Positions 59,495-64,000 of a stretch of 64,000 nucleotides of DNA are shown piece after piece. Within the stretch, counting starts at the first letter, position 1; each line of letters starts with the position of its first letter. Origin of the DNA: Frankia umida (GTDB lineage Bacteria; Actinomycetota; Actinomycetes; Frankiales; Frankiaceae); contig NZ_JALKFT010000025.1 in the NCBI RefSeq assembly GCF_023242945.1, positions 15,401 to 79,400 on the forward strand, written 5' to 3'. The notes below the pieces were generated by a model. That model saw only the letters and a program-made list of their open reading frames with translations. It did no database searches and had not been told where the DNA came from. A program made the translations under genes and the position numbers.

Positions 59495-60547
59495 TCAGCG
59501 CACGGCCTGGTGGCGGGATTCGGGCACCGTGGGCACGGCCTCGGCCAGCAGCTCGTAGGAGCGGACCCGGTCGGCGTGGTCGTGGATCAGGGACAGCGCC
59601 AGCAACTCGTCGGCGCCGCACCGCTGGACCAGGTCCGAGATCTTCTCCGCCAGGGTCGTGGGACCACCGAAGAACTGGTCGCCACTGTGCTCCTGGACGT
59701 ACTTCTCCTCCACCCGGGAGAAGCGGTGGGCCGCGACGTCGGCCGGACCGGGGTAGAGATCGTAGATACGCCCCTGCTGGATGTGGATCTTGCGCAGCAG
59801 GTAGGGCAGTGCGAGCCCACGTGCGTGCTCGTCGGACTCGCCTGCGACCACCGCGGCGGCGACCAGGGTGTACGGCTGCGCCAGCTGGGACGACGCCCGA
59901 AACGCCGAACGGTACGTGTCGAGGGCGGCCACCGTCAGATGCGGCACGAGGTGGTGGGCGAAGGCGTAGGGCAGCCCCAGGGCGCCGGCGAACCGGGCAC
60001 TGGTCAGGCTGGAACCCAGCATGCACAGCCAGGGCTGACCCGGGGGGGCGGGGATCGCGGCGACGCGGTGCTCGGACGCCGCGTCGGCCGTACCCGCCAG
60101 ATAGCCGGTCAGCTCCCTCAGCTGCCGTGGGAAGTCATCGGCCGCGAACAGGCGGCCCAGAGCTCTGGCGGTGAGCAGATCGCCGCCCGACGCCCGCCCG
60201 ATCCCGAGGTCGATCCGCCCCGGGTGCAGGGCCTGCAGGGTGCCGAACTGCTCGGCGACCACCAGCGGAGCATGGTTGGGCAGCAGGACTCCGCCGGAGC
60301 CGACCCGCAGGCTCGTGGTGACGCTTGCCAGTCGACCCGCGAGCACCGCCGGCGAGGACGTCGCCAGGCTGGGAACGTTGTGGTGCTCGGCGACCCAGTG
60401 GCGCTGGTAGCCCAGTGCCTCCACCCGCGGCGCGAGATCCACCGTGTTGCGCAGCGCCTGCGCGGTACTGCTGTCGGTGAAGACCGGGGCCACGTCCAGA
60501 ACGGACAGCCGTAGCGCCCCGGCATGTGTTGCGGAAGTGGTCGGCAT
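59495..60547 (-). CDS. LLM-class flavin-dependent oxidoreductase
   Basis: 350 residues. VEALGYQRHWVAEHHNVPSL, RVGSGGVLLPNHAPLVVAEQ, LHPGRIDLGIGRASGGDLLT and the C-terminal ADRVRSYELLAEAVP place it in the MsnO8-like luciferase group, close in layout to the enzyme at 24547-25656. The ATG has AAGGAG upstream. It lies 173 bp downstream of the next LLM gene in the same direction, with a probable operator in the gap, so it may have its own promoter. The reaction is unknown. Confidence 0.9.
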   Translation of the reverse strand: MPTTSATHAGALRLSVLDVAPVFTDSSTAQALRNTVDLAPRVEALGYQRHWVAEHHNVPSLATSSPAVLAGRLASVTTSLRVGSGGVLLPNHAPLVVAEQFGTLQALHPGRIDLGIGRASGGDLLTARALGRLFAADDFPRQLRELTGYLAGTADAASEHRVAAIPAPPGQPWLCMLGSSLTSARFAGALGLPYAFAHHLVPHLTVAALDTYRSAFRASSQLAQPYTLVAAAVVAGESDEHARGLALPYLLRKIHIQQGRIYDLYPGPADVAAHRFSRVEEKYVQEHSGDQFFGGPTTLAEKISDLVQRCGADELLALSLIHDHADRVRSYELLAEAVPTVPESRHQAVR

Positions 60548-60690
60548 GCCATGCGCTCCTTGCGCCGCGGCGGGAACCGGAGGTCTGCCAGGCCGAGCAG
60601 GCCTCCTGCGTTCCGCTCGCCGCGGTCTCGGTTGACGCCTGCATGGATGTCCGCCGGTGCCGACCGCCGTTTCCGCCCGGTCGCGACCTG

Positions 60691-60709
60691 TTGACCGACC
60701 AGTTCAGTG
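60691..60709. promoter_or_regulatory. Operator-like motif upstream of the LLM gene at 60547
   Basis: The minus strand reads CACTGAACTGGTCGGTCAA. It contains ACTGA then YGGT, like the sites at 57580 and 57871, and ends in TCGGTCA, giving a loose inverted arrangement. Confidence 0.4.
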
Positions 60710-60720
60710 TATCGCGACGG

Positions 60721-61761
60721 TCAGTTCGATCCGGGACGGCTGGGGGTGAGATCCGCCAGGTGCGGGAGGACCTCGTTGGCGAAACGCTCTCGTGAGTGCC
60801 GGGCCGTCTCGGTATTGAGATAGCCGAACTCGAAGCCGGCGATGACGTAGCTGATACCGACGTCGGCCAACGCTCTGAACTGGTCGATCACCTCGTCGGC
60901 CGAACCTGTGATGAGGATGTCGCGGACCTTCTCCTCCACCGCCGGGTCGATCTGGTCGGGAGTCGGGGCGGCGCCGGCATCGGGGTAGACACTGTTGGTC
61001 AGGGCGGCCGAGGTCTGGAGCTGACGGGCGATCTCGCGAACCACCCGCTGGCGGCCCGCGTCATCCCCCAGGTACACGAACCGGTTGACCTGGAACTCGC
61101 GCCCCGCAGGCAGCCCGCCGGCCTGGTCGATCCAGCCCCGGCGCTCGACGATCTGGTCGTAGGTGGTGACAGCCGGCAGCATGAAATGGAAACCCCGGTC
61201 GGCGGCGAACCGCAGCGATTCGGGGCTCGTCGCCGCCATCCAGATCGGCGGATGCGGCTGCTGGGTCGGGCGTGGCAGCAGGGTGACCGGGGCGTCGATC
61301 CGGACGTGACGGCCCTTGAAGTCCCGGTCCTCCTGGGTGAACAGCTGCTCGAGGGCGTCGACCGCCTCGGCGAAGATCTCCCGGTTGTCGGCCGCGTCCC
61401 GGCCGAAGCCGAGAAACTCGTGCGGCTGGTAGCCACGGCCGATGCCGAAGTCGAACCGTCCCGCGGACAACGCGTCCAGGGTGAGCACGTCGGCGGCGAG
61501 CCGGACCGGGTCCCAGAACGGCAGTACGAGGATCGACGTTCCCAGCCGCAGCCGGGGGGCGGCTGCGGCGGCCTGCGCCAGCAGGATCAGGGGAGACGAG
61601 GTGAGACTGTAGGTGGAGAAGTGGTGCTCGGTCACCCAGATGCCGGCGAACCCACGGTCCTCGGCCCAGCGGACGTCGTGCAGAAAGTCGGCGTAGAGCG
61701 CCCGGGCGGTCGCGGAGTCGCCTGCCGGGGCCATGTTCAGGTATCCGAGTCCTACGCGCAT
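60721..61761 (-). CDS. LLM-class flavin-dependent oxidoreductase
   Basis: 346 residues. MRVGLGYLNMAP at the N-terminus, WAEDRGFAGIWVTEHHFSTY, RLGTSILVLPFWDPVRLAAD and LSAGRFDFGIGRGYQPHEFL mark a luciferase-like monooxygenase of a different subgroup from its neighbours. ATG 61761 has GGAGG six nt upstream; an ATG two codons earlier touches that site and is less likely. It follows the second PKS by 82 bp in the same direction, so the two are probably one transcript and the enzyme is likely to act on the polyketide. Confidence 0.92.
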   Translation of the reverse strand: MRVGLGYLNMAPAGDSATARALYADFLHDVRWAEDRGFAGIWVTEHHFSTYSLTSSPLILLAQAAAAAPRLRLGTSILVLPFWDPVRLAADVLTLDALSAGRFDFGIGRGYQPHEFLGFGRDAADNREIFAEAVDALEQLFTQEDRDFKGRHVRIDAPVTLLPRPTQQPHPPIWMAATSPESLRFAADRGFHFMLPAVTTYDQIVERRGWIDQAGGLPAGREFQVNRFVYLGDDAGRQRVVREIARQLQTSAALTNSVYPDAGAAPTPDQIDPAVEEKVRDILITGSADEVIDQFRALADVGISYVIAGFEFGYLNTETARHSRERFANEVLPHLADLTPSRPGSN

Positions 61762-61843
61762 GTGCATCCTCCAGAGGGGGTCGGTGTCCCGGTGGGACCG
61801 CCCGGCGGGTTGCCGGGCGGCGAGGGGCAGGCGCCCGTGACGG

Positions 61844-64000
61844 TCAGCCGACGCGGGACTCCACCGCGGAGCCGTCGAGGGTCCGGGCGGCGGGGGGCGG
61901 GCCGGCGGGAACCGGCACGGGCGCCGAGGACGGACCCGGCTGCCCGGCAAGTTCGACCCGCAGATGGGCGGCGAGGGCCCGCGGGGTCGGGTGGTCGTAC
62001 ATCACGATCGGAGGGAGCAGCAGCCCGGTCGCCTCGCAGAGCCGGTTGCGCACCTCCAACGCCGTGAACGAGGAGAAGCCGATCTCGAGAAAGTTGTCAC
62101 CGGCGCCGATGTCCTGCGGGCTGGGGTGCCCCAGCACCTCGGCGGCGTGCCGGCGCACCAGGTCCAGCAGGGCCGAGCCCACCTCCTCGGCATCCGCCGT
62201 GGCCACCAGCACCCGCAGGGCGGCGACATCCGTCGCACTCTCCGACTCGCCCGGATCGCCCAGGTCGGTGAGGTCGGTCGCCCGGACGTCGGCGACGTCC
62301 GCCGGCCACGACCCGCCCGACGGTGTGGCCGCGGTGTGCTCCCGCCGCCACCGGGCGAAGGCGGGCAGGACCGAGACCAACGCCGGGTGCTCGGCCGCGG
62401 GCAGCCGCAGTGCGCCCGCCACGGCGTCGAGGTCGCCTTGCTCGACGGCATCCCAGAACCGCGCCTCGTCCGGCTCGAAGGACCTGTGCGTGCCGGCATG
62501 TACCCGGGGGCCCCTCGGCCCTGCGCTCAGCCAGTGGTTCGTGTGCTGGAACGCGTAGGTGGGTAGTGGAACGGCCCGGGCGCCGCCGCCCGCGAAGAAG
62601 GCGCCCCAGTCGACCGTGGTGCCCTCGACATGGGCCTGAGCCAGCCCCCCGACCAGCGTCGAGGGTTCGGGACGCCCGCGGGCCAGCAGCGGCGTCACCG
62701 TGGCGACACCCACCGGCAGACATTCGTGGGCCATCGGGGTGAGGATCGCGTCCGGTCCCAGTTCCAGGTAGGTGGTGACGCCGAGGGTGTGCAGGTGGTG
62801 GATGCCGTCGTGGAAGCGGACGGGGTGGCGGATGTGGTCGGTCCAGTAGTCGGGGGAGCGGAGTTGGTCGGGGGTGGCGGTGTGGCCGGTGAGGTTGGAG
62901 ACGAGGGGGATGCGGGGGGCCTGGTAGTCGATGGTGCTGGCGATCTTGTGGAAGCGGTCGAGGATGCCGTCCATGTGCGGGGAGTGGAACGCATGGCTCA
63001 CCCGCAACCGTCGGACTCGCCGGCCGGCAGCCCGAAAATGGTTCGCGACCTGATCCGTGGCCGACCGATCGCCGGAGATCACGGTGGCCCGCGGGCCGTT
63101 CGCCGCGGCGATCGACGCCTGCCCCGCGGATTCGGTCAGCACCGCCGTGACCTCGTCGAGGCATGCCTCGATCGCGACCATCGCCCCGTCCGCGCGCGCG
63201 GACCCCATGAGTCTCGCCCGCGCGGCGACCAGGGCGGTCGCGTCGGGCAGTGACCACACGCCGGCCACGTGGGCGGCGGCCAGTTCACCCACCGAGTGTC
63301 CGATAAGCAGGTCGGGGACGACCCCCCAGTGGAGCAGCAGCCGGGCCAGGGCGACCTCGACGGCGAAGAGCGCCGGCTGGGTGTAGGTCGTCTCGTGCAC
63401 CAGGTCGTTCGGCAGGGCGGGGTCGGTGCCCAGGACGACGTCCCGCAGCGGGTGCGGCAGGTGCGGCGTGAAGTGCGCGCAGATCTCGTCGAACGCGGCG
63501 GCGAACACCGGGTACGCGGTGTGCAGCTCGCGGCCCATCCCCGGCCGCTGGCTCCCTTGCCCGGTGAACATGAACGCCGTCCGCCCGGGTTCGGTCGCGC
63601 TCCCGCGGGCCACCACCGGCGAGCGCCGTCCGTGCGCCAGCGCGGCGAGTCCGTCCAGCAGGGTGGACCGGTCCGTACCGATGACGGCTGCCCGGTGCTC
63701 GAAGGCGGTACGGGTGGTCGCCAGTGACAGTCCGATGTCCGCCAGGGAGGACTCCGGATGCGTGGTGACATGTGCCCGCAGCCGGCGTGCCTGGTCCCGC
63801 AGCGCCTGCGGACCGCGGGCGGAGAGCAGCCACGGCACGGGCAGCCCGGCCGCCGCCGTGTCCGCCGGGACGGGGCCCGGCGCGGCCGTGCCGCCGGGGT
63901 TCGCGTCCTGCTCCTGGGCTTCTTCGAGGATGACGTGGGCGTTGGTGCCGCTGATGCCGAAGGCGGAGATGGCGGCGCGGCGGGGTCGGTGGGGGGTGGG
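61844..64000 (-). CDS. Type I polyketide synthase, C-terminal end: ...KS-AT-ACP, no KR, no thioesterase (5' part beyond the window)
   Basis: 719 residues at the C-terminus of a PKS that starts beyond the right edge. The KS tail ends AISAFGISGTNAHVILEEA. The AT has GQGSQRPGMG, GHSVGE and HAFH, so it is malonyl-type. After the AT comes FWDAVEQGDLDAVAGALRL and VLPAFARWRREHT, which is the dimerisation element normally found before a KR, but no KR follows. The ACP motif is GFSSF where GFDSL is usual; the carrier Ser is kept. The protein then ends in a Pro-rich tail with no thioesterase or docking helix. The last module should leave a beta-ketoacyl chain on the ACP for release by another enzyme. 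Confidence 0.93.
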   Translation of the reverse strand, partial: PTPHRPRRAAISAFGISGTNAHVILEEAQEQDANPGGTAAPGPVPADTAAAGLPVPWLLSARGPQALRDQARRLRAHVTTHPESSLADIGLSLATTRTAFEHRAAVIGTDRSTLLDGLAALAHGRRSPVVARGSATEPGRTAFMFTGQGSQRPGMGRELHTAYPVFAAAFDEICAHFTPHLPHPLRDVVLGTDPALPNDLVHETTYTQPALFAVEVALARLLLHWGVVPDLLIGHSVGELAAAHVAGVWSLPDATALVAARARLMGSARADGAMVAIEACLDEVTAVLTESAGQASIAAANGPRATVISGDRSATDQVANHFRAAGRRVRRLRVSHAFHSPHMDGILDRFHKIASTIDYQAPRIPLVSNLTGHTATPDQLRSPDYWTDHIRHPVRFHDGIHHLHTLGVTTYLELGPDAILTPMAHECLPVGVATVTPLLARGRPEPSTLVGGLAQAHVEGTTVDWGAFFAGGGARAVPLPTYAFQHTNHWLSAGPRGPRVHAGTHRSFEPDEARFWDAVEQGDLDAVAGALRLPAAEHPALVSVLPAFARWRREHTAATPSGGSWPADVADVRATDLTDLGDPGESESATDVAALRVLVATADAEEVGSALLDLVRRHAAEVLGHPSPQDIGAGDNFLEIGFSSFTALEVRNRLCEATGLLLPPIVMYDHPTPRALAAHLRVELAGQPGPSSAPVPVPAGPPPAARTLDGSAVESRVG

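Noticed and set aside
61844..62000. A terminal thioesterase on the second PKS
   Set aside because: The protein ends about 70 residues after the carrier serine with a Pro/Ala-rich tail and no GxSxG.
28562..64000. FkbH-like, KASIII-like, free ACP or Diels-Alderase genes for tetronate formation
   Set aside because: I looked for them in all frames not occupied by real genes and found none. They would have to be outside the window.

Overview
The window is high-GC DNA from an actinomycete. A mycobacterial-type MMPL transporter, several prolyl oligopeptidase/MFS/TetR/luciferase-like genes, a modular type I PKS with GTG starts and leaderless-looking promoters all fit this. AAA-ATPase remnants and an IS6-type element suggest a Frankia-like genome, but no marker gene proves the genus.

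Layout. 1-8.5 kb: a truncated ABC substrate-binding lipoprotein, a long empty spacer, an MMPL exporter, cytochrome c oxidase subunit I (ctaD), an AAA-ATPase remnant, a SHOCT protein and an MmcQ/YjbR protein. 8.5-11.3 kb is a mobile-DNA scar: an IS6-family element that cut a gene, whose own transposase is interrupted by a 229-bp insert starting GTGCG and ending AC; a DUF433/DUF5615 toxin-antitoxin pair; 10-bp direct repeats; and an orphan 3' half of a tRNA-Thr. 11.3-21.4 kb: ordinary accessory genes (thioesterase, prolyl oligopeptidase, two MFS exporters, a decapitated AAA/PD-(D/E)XK gene, a PAS-GAF sensor, a TetR). 21.4-28.5 kb: three TetR genes, two of them very close paralogues, with luciferase-like monooxygenase and alpha/beta-hydrolase genes, two truncated at a shared junction and one frameshifted.

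28.5-64 kb is a polyketide gene cluster and the main content. A 6632-residue PKS on the minus strand has a KSQ loading module followed by three KS-AT-DH-KR-ACP modules, all with malonyl-type AT motifs, and a C-terminal docking segment; it should make a C8 triene acyl chain. Upstream in the same direction are a coupled pair: a stand-alone 2-oxoacid-dehydrogenase-type acyltransferase and an alpha/beta hydrolase. This pair, in this order next to a KSQ PKS, is the hallmark of the acetylation/elimination step that makes the exocyclic methylene of tetronates (agglomerin Agg4/Agg5, abyssomicin AbyA4/AbyA5). Further upstream are a five-gene oligopeptide-type ABC transporter and a flavin monooxygenase, all with overlapping or nearly abutting ends, then a divergent MFS exporter, two more luciferase-like enzymes, and the 3' end of a second PKS running off the right edge. 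Its last module is KS-AT-ACP with no ketoreductase and no thioesterase, so it should present a beta-ketoacyl-ACP, as tetronate ring closure needs. I infer a tetronate/abyssomicin-like (spirotetronate) cluster. The glyceryl-ACP genes (FkbH-like, KASIII-like, ACP) and a Diels-Alderase are not in this window and should lie to the right if the idea holds.

Regulation visible in the sequence: palindromes and a shared ACTGA(C/AC)YGGT-type motif in promoter regions, and four genes whose -10-like hexamer sits only 6-7 nt from the start codon, suggesting leaderless transcripts.
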